DNA of 64,000 nt from Myxococcota bacterium. GTDB taxonomy: Bacteria > Myxococcota > B64-G9. Position 1 is the stretch's first letter. Every line of letters begins with the position of its first letter. The notes beneath the pieces are model-generated. The model made no database searches, was not told the DNA's origin, and saw nothing but the letters and a program-made list of their open reading frames with translations. Shown here piece after piece: positions 1 to 10,700 of this stretch. Both the position numbers and the translations under genes were made by a program. The stretch covers positions 248,001 to 312,000 of the forward strand of contig JAKLGA010000001.1 of the NCBI GenBank assembly GCA_022710975.1. Reading direction: 5' to 3'.

Positions 1-1017
1 CCGGTGCCCGTGCCGGGCTCCGAGCACACGCTGGCCTGCGACGCCATCGTGGTGGCGGTGGGCCAGCGGCCCGCGCTGGACTTCCTGGCCCGGGCCGGCG
101 CCAGCCTCACCCGCGCGGGCCTGGCGCGGGTGGACGAGGCGACCGGCGAGACCGAGTTGCCTGGCGTGTTCGCCGGCGGGGACGCGGTCAACGGCGGGGC
201 CGACATCATCCGCGCCGAGGCCGAGGCCCGCCGGGCCGTGCGCGCCATGGCCCGCCGGGAGGGGCGGGAGCTGCCGGGCGAGGCGCCGCTCGCCAAGCCG
301 GGCACTCCGCGGAGCTTCCTGGCGCGCAAGTCGCGCCGCGAGTACCCCGCGGGGCTACCCGCCGAGGAACACCTGGACTGCCCGGACTTCACCGCCCGCG
401 TTCCGCGCTGGAGCGAGGAGCAGGCCCGGCGCGAGGCCGGCAGGTGCCTGGACTGCGACGAGTTCTGTGGCCTGTGCGTGAGCGTGTGCCCCAACCGGGC
501 GAACCTGGTGTACAGCGTGCAGCCCGTGGAGGTGCGCCTGCCCGGGCTGCGCGTCGCGCTCGGCCGGATCGAGCGCGGGCCCGAGCGCGTCGTGCGGGTG
601 GAGCAGCGCTCGCAGATCGCCAACCTGGCCGACCTGTGCAACGAGTGCGGCAACTGCATGACCTTCTGCCCCACCCGGGGGGCGCCCTACCGCGACAAGC
701 CGCGGCTGTGCGCCTCGGCGGAGAGCTTCGCCGCGGAGGAGCGCGGCTACCGGCTGACCCGCACGCCAGGCGGGTTCCGCATCGAGCAGCGCTGTGAGGG
801 CGGGCTGCAGACGCTCGAGCGCGAGGGTGCGGAGCTCCGCTACGAGTCGCCCGCGCTCCGCGCCAGGCTCGGCGCGGAGGACTTCTCGGCGCGCGAGCTC
901 CTGCCCGGGCCCGCGGCCCAGGAGGGCGCGACCCCCGCGCTCGAGCCGGCCTTCGAGCTGTGGGTGCTGGCGCGCGGCCTGCTCGCCAGCGCCCGCTTCC
1001 TGCCCGGGCTCGGGTGA
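1..1017 (+). CDS. YgfK-like Fe-S oxidoreductase, C-terminal part (cut by window edge)
   Basis: The reading frame is open from the first base, so the gene starts upstream; 338 residues are visible. The first ~85 residues are the end of an FAD/NAD(P)-binding fold of the glutamate-synthase small-subunit type: an ATG-like 'VAVGQRP' segment and a 'GVFAGGDAVNGG' segment that normally contacts FAD. Two Cys clusters follow, CLDCDEFCGLCVSVCPN and CNECGNCMTFCPTRG, which look like 4Fe-4S sites. The second cluster followed by PYRDKP is characteristic of the YgfK family (putative selenate reductase subunit, linked to purine/selenium-dependent hydroxylase loci in E. coli). The role is inferred from that family: an electron-transfer flavoprotein. 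The rest of the operon is outside the window, and the next gene is convergent. Confidence 0.8.
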   Translation, partial: PVPVPGSEHTLACDAIVVAVGQRPALDFLARAGASLTRAGLARVDEATGETELPGVFAGGDAVNGGADIIRAEAEARRAVRAMARREGRELPGEAPLAKPGTPRSFLARKSRREYPAGLPAEEHLDCPDFTARVPRWSEEQARREAGRCLDCDEFCGLCVSVCPNRANLVYSVQPVEVRLPGLRVALGRIERGPERVVRVEQRSQIANLADLCNECGNCMTFCPTRGAPYRDKPRLCASAESFAAEERGYRLTRTPGGFRIEQRCEGGLQTLEREGAELRYESPALRARLGAEDFSARELLPGPAAQEGATPALEPAFELWVLARGLLASARFLPGLG

Positions 1018-1049
1018 GCTTCCGGCCACCGCCGGTCCGGGCCCCGCCG

Positions 1050-3503
1050 TCAGTCCTCGTAGTCGCAGGACAGGTCGAGCAGGGAGGCGCGGTTGTTGTC
1101 CTCGCCGCCGTCCTCGCACTCGTTCAGCCGGCTGACGCCGTCGCCGGCGTCGTCGGCCGCGACGTGCAGGCCGAAGAGCTCGCCGAGCATCTCCGCCGGC
1201 AGCGTCCAGGAGAGGCTGAAGTGCTCGAGGTGGCCGGGCAGCAGGGCGAAGGTGGTGTGCGCGGTGTGGACCGGCGTGTCGTCGATGTACACGCTGACCG
1301 CCACGCCCGGGCCCACCTGCCGGCTGCCCTGGTTCATCACGTCGAAGGTGATGTACAGCGACAGGCTGGCGAGCTCGCACACGGCGTGCAGGTTGATGAC
1401 CGTCAGGTCCGGGGCCCAGAACAGGCCCTCGCCCTGCACGTTCTGGCGGTAGTTGTTGAGCCAGGAGAGCTGCCAGTTGCGCTGCTCGGCGGCGGGCACC
1501 CTGGCGTGGAAGTTGTCGGCCGCGCTGCAGGACGGGTCGACGCCGTCGCACAGGTTGGTGACGTGGTAGCTGTGCTGGTTCCAGATCCTGCGCGTGCCCA
1601 CCCAGTTGTCGAGGGCGTCGCCGAAGACCCGCAGCCCGGTGACCCCGGGGAAGGCGTAGTTGTTGGCGGCCACCAGGATCTCCGCCCGGCCGTCGGCGTC
1701 CACGTCCACCACCAGGGGGTACTCGAGCAGGGTGCCCGACGGGTTGGCGATCTCCACCAGGATCTCGGGGTCGAGGAACCCGTCGCCGTCGGCGTCCTGG
1801 CTGGAGCCTGCGCCCTTGTACATCCGCAGGTACAGCTCGTCGTTGTAGATCACCTCGGCCTGGCCATCGCCCTCGAAGTCGAAGACCGACGAGCCGGTGA
1901 CGGCCGAGGAGAAGTCTTGGGTCTTGTGGGCCCAGAGCACCGCGCCGTCCGAGTCGTACACCAGGTAGTACCAGCGGGCGGCCAGGCCGATCTCGGGCTC
2001 ACCGTCCCCGTCGAAGTCGGCCACGGTCGGCGGTCCGCCGCCGGGCTGGCAGGCCTTCTCCGCGCTCCCCGCGCAGTCGGCGATGCCGTAGAGCTGCTCG
2101 ATGCGCGGCTGATCCAGGGGGATGGGCGCCGACCACAGCTCACCGCCGTCGTGCTCGAGCACCACCAGCTGGCCCGCGACGGGGAAGACGATCTCGGGGT
2201 AGGGGTCGGCGTCGAAGTCGGCCACGGCCACGGAGCCGCCCGCGGGCAACTCCCAGAGCGCGGGGCAGGCGCCGCCCCCGGTCGCCAGCCGGTAGGCGCC
2301 CTTGCCGCTCAGCACCTCCTGGAACCCGTCCAGATCGATGTCGGCGGCCGCCGGCACGTGGGCGCCCTCGGGGAAGGTGCAGGCCAGGCTACCGTCGCTC
2401 TGGAGCACCGCGGTCTGGGTGATGACCTCCGCCCGGCCGTCGCCGTCGAGGTCCGCGATGGCCGGACCGCCGGTGGAGCAACCCGTCCCCGGCGCCTGCC
2501 AGACGAGGGTCCCGTCCACTCGGAAGGCGTACGTGCCAGCGACCTGTCCGCCGGCCAGCGCCTGATCCACCACGATCTCCGGCACGCCGTCGGCTTCCAG
2601 ATCGCCGATCGCCGGGCAGCTGCCCGGGTGGACCGAGTAGCCTGTCAGGTTCAGGTGCTCGCTGCCGTCGGCGCCGCTGAGCACGCGCAGCACCCCGCGG
2701 CCGTTGTAGTCGCCGCCGCGGTGGAAGCTGGTGAACACCACGTCGGGCACGTCGCTCCAGGACACGGTGCCGTCACCGTTGTCGTCGGTGAGGTTGGCCA
2801 CCACCGGCGCCATCATGACCTGGTCGAACTCGGGTTCGACCTGGCTGCCCGACCAGACCCACTCGACCTCGGGCTGGAACACCCCGACCGGGGGGTGGTA
2901 CAGGCAGTCGCCGACCACCTCCTCGTCCAGGCACACATCCAGATCCACCTCGCACACCTGCCCGGGTGCGCAGTCGCTCTGGGTGGCGCAGTGGCCCAGG
3001 GGCCGGGTGCAGCCGAAGCCGTAGCACAGCTCGCCGGCGGCGCAGCAGATGTCCAGGCTGCGGCCGCAGCGGCTGTCCCCGCCGCAGTCGACCAGACAGC
3101 GTTCGTCCTCGCACAGCCAGCCCGCGCCGCAGCACTGCTCGCGGTGGTGGCCGCAGCGGCTCCCGTCGCAGGGCGCCCGGCAGACGCGCTCGACGCACTC
3201 CCAGTCCTCGGGGCAGCACGTCCCGCCGCTCTCGCAGCGCTCCCCGATCGGGCAGGCCGTGACGCAGCGGCCGGCCTGGCAGACCTCGCCGCTGGCGCAG
3301 TCCGCGGCGTGGCGGCACGCCACGCATTGCCCGGCCACGCAGAACCCCCCGCCGGAGCAGTCGCCGTCCTGGCTGCACTCGGGCGGCGTGCCCCCGTCCC
3401 CGTCTCCGGGGCCGCCGTCGCCGGGGGCGGTCGAGCCGCCGCAGCCGGTCAGTCCGAGGAGGGCGACGCACAGCCAGAGGAGAGGGGTGATCGGCCTGTC
3501 CAT
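1050..3503 (-). CDS. Cys-rich lipoprotein with FG-GAP/VCBS repeats and a CARDB-like C-terminus
   Basis: 817 residues. The N-terminus is a lipoprotein signal (hydrophobic run, lipobox LTGC, mature Cys at about residue 21), so the protein is probably exported and lipid-anchored. Residues ~40-190 hold repeated Cys-rich modules of the type C..DADC..GE.C. Residues ~210-600 contain several Ca-binding FG-GAP/VCBS-like signatures (DLDGDGRAEV, DFDGDGEPEI, DVDADGRAEI), which usually form an integrin-like beta-propeller. The last ~150 residues (APDLTVINL onward) resemble CARDB adhesion domains. A GGAGG lies 6 bases before the ATG at 3503. No enzyme signature is visible; a surface-adhesion or matrix role is inferred. 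It lies downstream of the 3541-4323 gene on the same strand with a 37-bp gap. Confidence 0.8.
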   Translation of the reverse strand: MDRPITPLLWLCVALLGLTGCGGSTAPGDGGPGDGDGGTPPECSQDGDCSGGGFCVAGQCVACRHAADCASGEVCQAGRCVTACPIGERCESGGTCCPEDWECVERVCRAPCDGSRCGHHREQCCGAGWLCEDERCLVDCGGDSRCGRSLDICCAAGELCYGFGCTRPLGHCATQSDCAPGQVCEVDLDVCLDEEVVGDCLYHPPVGVFQPEVEWVWSGSQVEPEFDQVMMAPVVANLTDDNGDGTVSWSDVPDVVFTSFHRGGDYNGRGVLRVLSGADGSEHLNLTGYSVHPGSCPAIGDLEADGVPEIVVDQALAGGQVAGTYAFRVDGTLVWQAPGTGCSTGGPAIADLDGDGRAEVITQTAVLQSDGSLACTFPEGAHVPAAADIDLDGFQEVLSGKGAYRLATGGGACPALWELPAGGSVAVADFDADPYPEIVFPVAGQLVVLEHDGGELWSAPIPLDQPRIEQLYGIADCAGSAEKACQPGGGPPTVADFDGDGEPEIGLAARWYYLVYDSDGAVLWAHKTQDFSSAVTGSSVFDFEGDGQAEVIYNDELYLRMYKGAGSSQDADGDGFLDPEILVEIANPSGTLLEYPLVVDVDADGRAEILVAANNYAFPGVTGLRVFGDALDNWVGTRRIWNQHSYHVTNLCDGVDPSCSAADNFHARVPAAEQRNWQLSWLNNYRQNVQGEGLFWAPDLTVINLHAVCELASLSLYITFDVMNQGSRQVGPGVAVSVYIDDTPVHTAHTTFALLPGHLEHFSLSWTLPAEMLGELFGLHVAADDAGDGVSRLNECEDGGEDNNRASLLDLSCDYED

Positions 3504-3540
3504 GGATCCTCCAACCTGGGCCCCCCTGGCGCGGGGCGGA

Positions 3541-4323
3541 TCAAGGCGGCGCGGGGCGGGGCGGTGCCGCGGGGCCCTCCGGGCGGGGCGCCGTCTCCAG
3601 GCGCGGCCGCTCGCTCTTGAGGATGGCCGGCACGGGCGAGGCCTGGATGCTCAGCCCGCCGTCGGCCTCGAGCACCAGCCGGTAGACCATCTCCGGCACG
3701 AACCGGGTGGCGGGCGCCTCGATCTGGGCGTTCTTCACCCCGGCCTGCTGGCGGCGCTCCTCGTCCAGCGCCAGCTCCCAGAAGGTGCGCCAGAAGCGCG
3801 CCTCGCCCTCGCTCACCTCCCGGTCGGCGCTGCGCAGCGCATAGCCGCCGGGCACCTCGTCGGGCCGGTTGATGTCGCAGGCCTCGTAGGTGTTGTCCTT
3901 AGGGCTCAGGGCGAAGGCGCGCCGGAAGAGGTGCACGCTGCGCCCCTCGCCCTCCATGACCAGGCGGTCGTCCAGGCGCACCACCAGCGCCTCGAAGTGG
4001 ATCACGTCGTTCTTGGTGAAGGTGCAGCGCCGGGGCTCGAGCGGCTTGCCCGCGGGATCCAGCTCCAGGATCTTGAGCGTGAGCTGGGCCGGGCGCCCGT
4101 CCGGCCCGGGCACGAGATCCTCGACCACCACCTCCGCCACCCGCTGCTCGGCGGTCAGCCGGGAGACGATCTGGCGCAGGATGTCCTTCTCCCGGATGCC
4201 CTGCCAGATCCACAGGCCGAGCGCGCCCAGCAGGACGAGCAGCAGCAGGGCCACGCCGCGCTTCAGCCAGCCGAAGAAACCCACCCGGGGCGGGGGAGGA
4301 CGCGGGGGGGGAGGCGCCGTCAT
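3541..4323 (-). CDS. Membrane-anchored protein of unknown function
   Basis: 260 residues. A Pro-rich cytoplasmic N-terminus is followed by one membrane segment (about residues 16-38, GVALLLLVLLGALGLWIW), then an extracytoplasmic domain rich in alternating beta-like strands and a Pro-rich tail. I do not recognise the family. The ATG at 4323 sits only 7 bases after the stop of the upstream 4331-7582 gene, so the two are very probably co-transcribed. A role tied to that secreted protein or to the envelope is plausible but not shown. Confidence 0.65.
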   Translation of the reverse strand: MTAPPPPRPPPPRVGFFGWLKRGVALLLLVLLGALGLWIWQGIREKDILRQIVSRLTAEQRVAEVVVEDLVPGPDGRPAQLTLKILELDPAGKPLEPRRCTFTKNDVIHFEALVVRLDDRLVMEGEGRSVHLFRRAFALSPKDNTYEACDINRPDEVPGGYALRSADREVSEGEARFWRTFWELALDEERRQQAGVKNAQIEAPATRFVPEMVYRLVLEADGGLSIQASPVPAILKSERPRLETAPRPEGPAAPPRPAPP

Positions 4324-4330
4324 GGCTGCC

Positions 4331-7300
4331 TCAGCGCTGCCACAGGACGCGCAGCCCGGTGAAGGCCGGGGACACGTCGTCCACCGTGGTCAGCATGACC
4401 TGCACCCGCAGCCAGCGGCTGTCGGGCAGGAGCCCGTGGATGTCGGCCCGCCAGGGCGGCGCCACGGCCGGGTCGGCCGGGAAGAACTGCGTCCAGGCGG
4501 CCGGGTTGGAGGGGCTGGCCAGCGCGCCCTGGGTGGCGGCCGAGGTGGCCCGCACCTCCAGCCCGTCGTCCGCGGCCAGGCTGCCGGTCCACTCCAGCAT
4601 GTCCCACTGGGCGTCCGCGTAGCCGCTATCGTAGTCCAGCGTCCAGGAGCCCTGCTTGAGGGTGATGGTGCGCAGCTGGTAGCCGGTCATGTCGGAGTAG
4701 GAGTAGGAGGCGCCGCCCACGGGGAAGACCGTGAGCAGGGTGCCGTCCGGGGCGAACTTGGTGGCGTGTCCGCTCGAGTAGGCCACCGCCCAGATGTTGT
4801 TGTCGAAGTCGACCGCCATGCCCAGCGGCCCGGTGGGCGAGTAACCGTTGCCCGCGATCGACCACTGGCCCAGGTGGACGCCCGCGGGCGAGAACTTGGA
4901 GACCCGGTTCTTGCTCCACTCGGACACCCACACGTTGCCGTCGAGATCGACCGCCACCCCGCGGGTCTGGCCGCCCGCGGTGTCACCCAGCGTGCGGGCC
5001 GGGCAGCCCACCGCGCCGCTGGCCGTGTCGACCGTGACCGCGCCGCACGGACAGCTCCCGTCCCAGCAGCCGTACCAGGGGTTGTTGTTCTTGTCGATGG
5101 CCACCCCGTAGGTCTGGCGGCCCGGGGCGACGCTCATCACGATCTGGCAGGTGGCGGTGTCGATCTTGCGCAGCGGGCCGTTGCCCAGGGTGGCGATCCA
5201 CATGAACCCGTTCGAGTCCACCGCCGCGCCGTAGGCCCGGCTGGTGCCATCGCCGTCCACCAGGCTCACCTGGCAGAGCTGCACGCAGCGCGCAATGCCG
5301 TCCGGGTTCGAGGTGTCCACCTGGGTGCCGGAGAACTTGGTCATGGTGGCCCCGTTCCAGTCGCCGATCCAGGCGTTGCCGTCCTTGTCGATGGTCACCG
5401 CGCGCACCGCGATGCCGCCGGCCGAGGAGGCCACCTCGGCCCGGCACAGGAAGTTGCCGTCCGCGTCCAGGTGCACGGCGTTGCCGTGGTCGGGGTTCGA
5501 GCCGTCGCAGTCCGACAGCTCGTTCTGGCAGCCGCGGTTGCCGACCCAGACCGAGTTGTCCACCGCCACGGCGGTGCGGGACGAGCTCCAGCCCCAGGAG
5601 GAGTACACCCCCACGATCTCGTTGGTGTGGGTGTCGAACTTCTTGACCGTGTCGCAGTCGTTCTGCCCGGGCCAGCAGGGCGGATCGCTCACGCAGTTGC
5701 GCAGCGGGTCCGCGTTCGGCGCGCAGTGGATGCTCGTGCCGGCGATCCAGATGAAGTGGGGCGAGAGGGTCTCGGAGTCGAGCATCAGCGCGTCCGGGTC
5801 CACCGTGTTGGACACGCCGTCGGCGCTGCCCAGCACCCAGTCGTCCTCACCGCCCCACTGGGGGTCGTAGCACGACTCGCCGCAGGTGCCGCAGGCGTTC
5901 AGCACGCCCTCGTCGGTCAGCCCGTCGCAGTCGTCGTCCAGCCCGTCGCACAGGGCCTCCTCGGGCACGGGCAGGCAGTCACCGCAGGAGTTGCGGGCGC
6001 CCTCGTCCGTCAGCCCGTCGCAGTCGTTGTCCAGCCCGTCGCACAGCTCCTCGCTCAGGCAGTAGCCGCAGGCGTTGGCACCCAGCGCCCAGCGCTCATC
6101 GATCTCGTCGTCGCAGTCGTCGTCCAGGCCGTTGCACGACTCGATGCCGGGCAGCACGTCGCCCTGACACTCGCTCCAGAACTCGCCATCGCAGGCCTGG
6201 CTGCCCCAGGCGCAGGTGCCCACGTCGACCGTGCCGGCCGGACCGCGGTAGCAGGGCCGGCTGGCGCCGCCCGAGCAGCCGCCGCAGACCTCGTCGACCG
6301 CGCCGTCGCAGTCGTTGTCTAGGCCGTCCTCGCAGGTCTCCTCGGGCGGCGCGCCGCAGCCGCCGCAGGCGTTGGTGACGCCCTCGTCGGGCACGCCGTT
6401 GCAGTTGTCGTCCCGTCCGTTGCACTCCTCCGGCGCGCCCGGGTACACGCTGGCGTCGCTGTCGTCGCAGTCCTGCGGGGGCGCGTAGCCGTCGCCGTCC
6501 TGGTCGGGCAGGCAGCTCTCGTCGGTCTCGCCGTTGCAGTCGTCGTCCTGGTTGTTGGCCGCGCCGCCCGCGCACTCCTCCAGCGGCAGCACCTCGCCCG
6601 CGCAGGCCGTCCAGGCGTAGCCCCCGCCCGGCAGCGCCTCGCAGTCGTGGTAGCCGCCCCGGCAGGCGCCGAAGCCCAGCGTGTCCGGAGGACCGGAGTA
6701 GCAGGGCTGGTGCGTGGGCGGGTGGCACTCGCAGGTCTGGCCGGAGCCGGGCTCGGTGCACTGGCAGTTGGGATCGCACGAGCAGTCCTCGTCCATCTGC
6801 CCGTCGCAGTCGTCGTCCAGGCCGTTGCCGCACAGCTCCACCAGCGCCGCGTCCGCCGGGAAGCAGGCCCCGCAGCGGTTCAGCAGGCCCTCGTCGGTCT
6901 CGCCGTCGCAGTCGTTGTCCGCCCCATCGCAGGTGGCCTCCGACGGTTCGGGAGGCGTGAGCTGGCCCTGGCATGGGCCGTAGGTGCGGTCCGACAGGCA
7001 CACGGCCACCCCCGCGTGGCACACGCCCTGGCCGTCGGTGCCGGCTGGGCCCTCGTAGCAGGCGATGCGGTCGCCCAGGTTGCAGCCGCAGCCGGCCTCG
7101 TCGGTCTCGCCGTCGCAGTCGTTGTCCTTCTGGTCGGCGCAGATCTCGGCCGCGTGCGGGTGGATGGTGCGATCGGTGTCGTCGCAGTCCTGGCCGGCCA
7201 GGCAATTCGGGCCGTAGCCGTCGCGGTCGAGATCGACGCAGGTGTCGCCGCCGTCCGCGCCGTCCGTGGCGTCGCCGCCGTCGGTGTCCGGGATCTCGGG

Positions 7301-7582
7301 CGCGCAGTGGCCCAGCTTGCACTCCTGGCCCGCCGGGCAGTCGGCCGGCTCCGCGCAGGGCTGCATGCAGGCGCCCGAGAAGCAGTCCCGGCCCGCCGGG
7401 CAGTCGGCCTCGCTGGCGCAGCTCGGCCAGCAGTAGCCCAGCAGGCAGCGCTCCTCGGCCCTGCACTGCTCGTCGGTCGCGCAGGGGACGAGCTGGTTCA
7501 CGGCGTCATCGGTGCAGGATGGCGCCCCGAGCAGCACCAGCCCGCACCACACCGACACACCTGCCATCTTCATCATCCGCAT
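4331..7582 (-). CDS. Secreted MopE-type Cys-rich protein with NHL-like beta-propeller
   Basis: 1083 residues. I chose the ATG at 7582 because a GAGAGGTGG lies just upstream; an in-frame ATG at 7618 has no such site. The signal peptide ends in GAPSC, a possible lipobox. Residues ~25-580 carry Cys-rich repeats and about nine putative metal-binding MopE-type motifs of the form CDGxDNDCDGxxDE, with DCDDxD variants before them (Pfam Cu-binding_MopE type). Residues ~590-960 contain repeated 'GVAVDxxGNVWV' blades typical of NHL/SMP-30 propellers, and the last ~100 residues are beta-rich. This architecture is common in Myxococcota surface proteins; metal or Ca2+ binding is inferred from the motif. 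It is divergent from dnaE and heads a likely three-gene run with the two genes below it. Confidence 0.8.
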   Translation of the reverse strand: MRMMKMAGVSVWCGLVLLGAPSCTDDAVNQLVPCATDEQCRAEERCLLGYCWPSCASEADCPAGRDCFSGACMQPCAEPADCPAGQECKLGHCAPEIPDTDGGDATDGADGGDTCVDLDRDGYGPNCLAGQDCDDTDRTIHPHAAEICADQKDNDCDGETDEAGCGCNLGDRIACYEGPAGTDGQGVCHAGVAVCLSDRTYGPCQGQLTPPEPSEATCDGADNDCDGETDEGLLNRCGACFPADAALVELCGNGLDDDCDGQMDEDCSCDPNCQCTEPGSGQTCECHPPTHQPCYSGPPDTLGFGACRGGYHDCEALPGGGYAWTACAGEVLPLEECAGGAANNQDDDCNGETDESCLPDQDGDGYAPPQDCDDSDASVYPGAPEECNGRDDNCNGVPDEGVTNACGGCGAPPEETCEDGLDNDCDGAVDEVCGGCSGGASRPCYRGPAGTVDVGTCAWGSQACDGEFWSECQGDVLPGIESCNGLDDDCDDEIDERWALGANACGYCLSEELCDGLDNDCDGLTDEGARNSCGDCLPVPEEALCDGLDDDCDGLTDEGVLNACGTCGESCYDPQWGGEDDWVLGSADGVSNTVDPDALMLDSETLSPHFIWIAGTSIHCAPNADPLRNCVSDPPCWPGQNDCDTVKKFDTHTNEIVGVYSSWGWSSSRTAVAVDNSVWVGNRGCQNELSDCDGSNPDHGNAVHLDADGNFLCRAEVASSAGGIAVRAVTIDKDGNAWIGDWNGATMTKFSGTQVDTSNPDGIARCVQLCQVSLVDGDGTSRAYGAAVDSNGFMWIATLGNGPLRKIDTATCQIVMSVAPGRQTYGVAIDKNNNPWYGCWDGSCPCGAVTVDTASGAVGCPARTLGDTAGGQTRGVAVDLDGNVWVSEWSKNRVSKFSPAGVHLGQWSIAGNGYSPTGPLGMAVDFDNNIWAVAYSSGHATKFAPDGTLLTVFPVGGASYSYSDMTGYQLRTITLKQGSWTLDYDSGYADAQWDMLEWTGSLAADDGLEVRATSAATQGALASPSNPAAWTQFFPADPAVAPPWRADIHGLLPDSRWLRVQVMLTTVDDVSPAFTGLRVLWQR

Positions 7583-7715
7583 GGTCCACCTCTCCCTGAA
7601 ATCTAGCACGCGCTGCACGGGGCCTCAACCAACTCCGCGAAACCGTTGGATTCTGGGGTGGCGCGCCTGGCTTCAAAACCCTTGGATTCCAGGCGGTTGC
7701 AAGTCCGGGGCGCGC

Positions 7716-7745
7716 TTGACAGGCCGGGGCGCGAGTCCGCATGAT
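7716..7745 (+). promoter_or_regulatory. Probable sigma-70 promoter of dnaE
   Basis: A perfect TTGACA (7716-7721) is followed after 18 bases by CATGAT (7740-7745, 4/6 to TATAAT). The start codon of dnaE lies 25 bases beyond. The 187-bp space to the divergent 4331-7582 gene holds no gene that I can see. Confidence 0.45.
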
Positions 7746-7769
7746 GTGGCGTCCTCCTGGGAGGGAGCC

Positions 7770-10700
7770 ATGGCTTCATTCGCGCACCTCCACCTGCACA
7801 CCCAGTACAGCCTGCTGGATGGCGCCATCCGCCTCGATCGCCTGTTCCCCCGCGTCCAGGAGCTGGGCATGCAGGCCGTGGCCATCACCGACCACGGCAA
7901 CATGTACGGCGCGGTGGACTTCTACCAGCGGGCCAAGAAGGCCGGGGTGAAGCCCATCCTGGGCTGCGAGACCTACGTGGCCGGGCCCAAGGGCCGGAAG
8001 GACCGCAGCGACCGCGAGGCCTACCACCTGGTGCTGCTGGCGCGCACGCCGGAGGGCTACGCCAACCTGGCCTACCTGGTCAGCATGGCCCACCTGGAGG
8101 GGTTCTACTACCACGCGCGGGTGGACAAGGAGCTGCTGCGCGAGCGCAGCCGCGGCCTGGTGGCCCTGTCCGCCTGCCTGGGCGGCGAGGTGGCCCAGCA
8201 CCTGCTGCACGGGCGCAAGGACGCCGCGCGCCAGGTGGCCCGCGAGTACGCGGGCATCTTCGAGCCGGGCTGGTTCTTCCTCGAGGTGCAGCACAACGGT
8301 CTGGCCGAGCAGGAGCGGGTGAACCCGCTGCTCGTCGAGGTGGCCCGCGAGGAGGGCCTGCCGCTGGTGGCCACCAACGACTGCCACTACCTCAGGCGCG
8401 AGGACGCCTTCGCGCACGACGTGCTGCTGTGCATCTCCACCGGCAAGACGCTCGACGATCCCAACCGCCTGCGCCACGACACGCAGGAGCTCTACCTGCG
8501 CACGTCCGAGGAGATGGCCGAGCTGTTCAAGGACTTGCCCGAGGCGCTGGAGAACGCCGGGCGCATCGCCGAGGCCTGCAGCGTATCGCTCGAGCTGGGC
8601 AAGAATTTTCTGCCCCAGTACCAGGTGCCCGAGGGCCACAGCCTGGCCTCCTACCTGACCCGGCAGGCCTCCGAGGGGCTGGAGCGCTACCTGTCCGCCC
8701 ACCCCGCGATCGCGGATCCCGGTCGCTACCGCGAGCGGCTCGCGTACGAGCTCGGGGTCATCGAGCGCATGGACTTCCCGGGCTACTTCCTGATCGTGTG
8801 GGACTTCATCCGCTGGGCCAAGGAGCAAGGCATTCCCGTGGGCCCGGGGCGCGGCTCGGGCGCCGGCTCGCTGGTGGCCTTCTCGCTGGGCATCACCGAT
8901 CTCGACCCGTTGCCCTACGACCTGCTGTTCGAGCGCTTCCTGAACCCCGAGCGCATCTCGATGCCCGACTTCGACATCGACTTCTGTCAGGACCGGCGGG
9001 GCGAGGTGATCCAGTACGTCACCGGGAAGTACGGGCGCGACCGGGTCGGGCAGATCGTCACCTTCAGCCAGCTGAAACCCCGCTCGGCCATCAAGGACGT
9101 GGGGCGGGTGCTGGGCCTCAGCTTCGCCGAGACCGACAGGATCTCGAAGCTGGTCCCGGCCGGGCCCAAGGTGACCCTGGAGTCGGCCCTCAAGGACGAG
9201 CCGCGCCTGACCGAGATCCAGAAGGAGAACCCCACCTTCCAGCGGGTGATCGAGGTGGCGCGCGCCCTGGAGGGGCTAAACCGCCAGATCGGCATCCACG
9301 CCGCCGGCGTGGTGATCGCCCAGAAGCCGCTGTGGGAGCACGTGCCCGTGCACTGCGGCGAGGACGGCGCGCTGGTCACCCAGTTCGCCAAGGACGAGGT
9401 GGAGCAGGCCGGGCTGGTCAAGTTCGACTTCCTGGGGTTGAAGACGCTCACGGTGATCGAGCACGCCCTGCGGCTCATCCGCGCGGGCGGCACCCCGCTC
9501 GATCTGCGCGCCATGCCCTTCGCCGATCCCGACGTGTACGCGCTGCTCACCTCGGGCGAGACCGACGGCGTGTTCCAGGTAGAGTCGGACGGCTTCAAGG
9601 AGCTGATGAAGAAGCTCCGCCCGGACTGCTTCGAGGACATCGTGGCCGCGGTCGCGCTCTACCGCCCCGGGCCGCTCGGCGCGGGCATGGTGGACGACTA
9701 CATCGACCGCAAGCACGGCCGCGCGCCGGTCTCCTACCCGAACCCCAAGCTGGAGCCCATCCTCAAGCCGACCTACGGGGTGATCATCTACCAGGAGCAG
9801 GTCATGCGCATCGCGGTGGAGCTCTCGGGCTTCACCATGGGTCAAGCCGACAGCCTGCGCAAGGCGATGGGCAAGAAGAAGGCCGATCTGCTGGCCAAGT
9901 TCAAGGCCCAGTTCGTGGACGGGGCGGTCTCGGGCAGCGCCATGCCGCGCGAGGCGGCCACCGAGCTGTTCGAGAAGATCGAGAAGTTCGCCGAGTACGC
10001 CTTCAACAAGTCCCACTCGGCGGCCTACGCGGTGGTCTCCTACCACACGGCCTACCTGAAGGCCCACCACCCAGTGGAGTTCATGGCGGCGCTCCTGTCC
10101 AGCGAGATGGGCGCCACCGACAAGCTCGTGCGGCACATCGCCAAGGTGCGCGAGATGGGCATCCAGGTGCTGCCGCCGGACGTCAACCGCTCGGTGAAGG
10201 ACTTCTCCGTGGCCGAGGGCAAGATCCTCTTCGGCCTGGGGGCGGTGAACGGCCTGGGTGACGCGGCCATCCAGTGCATCCTCGAGGCGCGCCAGGCCGG
10301 ACCCTTCTGCTCGCTGTACGACCTGGTGGCCCGGGTGGGCCGGGGGCTCAACAAGCGCCTGGTCGAGGCGATGATCAAGAGCGGCTCGCTGGACGGGTTC
10401 GGCAAGACCCGCGCCGGGCTCAGCGCGGCCGTGGACGATGCCTTCCACTGGGCGCAGGCCCGCCAGAAGGACCGCGACTCGGGCCAGCGCTCGCTGCTGG
10501 AGGTGATCGGGAACAAGTGCGAGGAGCGGGTCGAGACCGCGCCGGTCGTGCCCGATCTGCCCGAGTGGCACGAGAAGGAGCGCCTGAGCCACGAGCGCGA
10601 CGCGCTGGGCTACTACCTGACCGGCCACCCGCTCGAGCGCTACCGGCGCATGATCCCCAAGCTGTCCTCGGCCCAGATCGGGCGGCTGCTGGACGTGGCC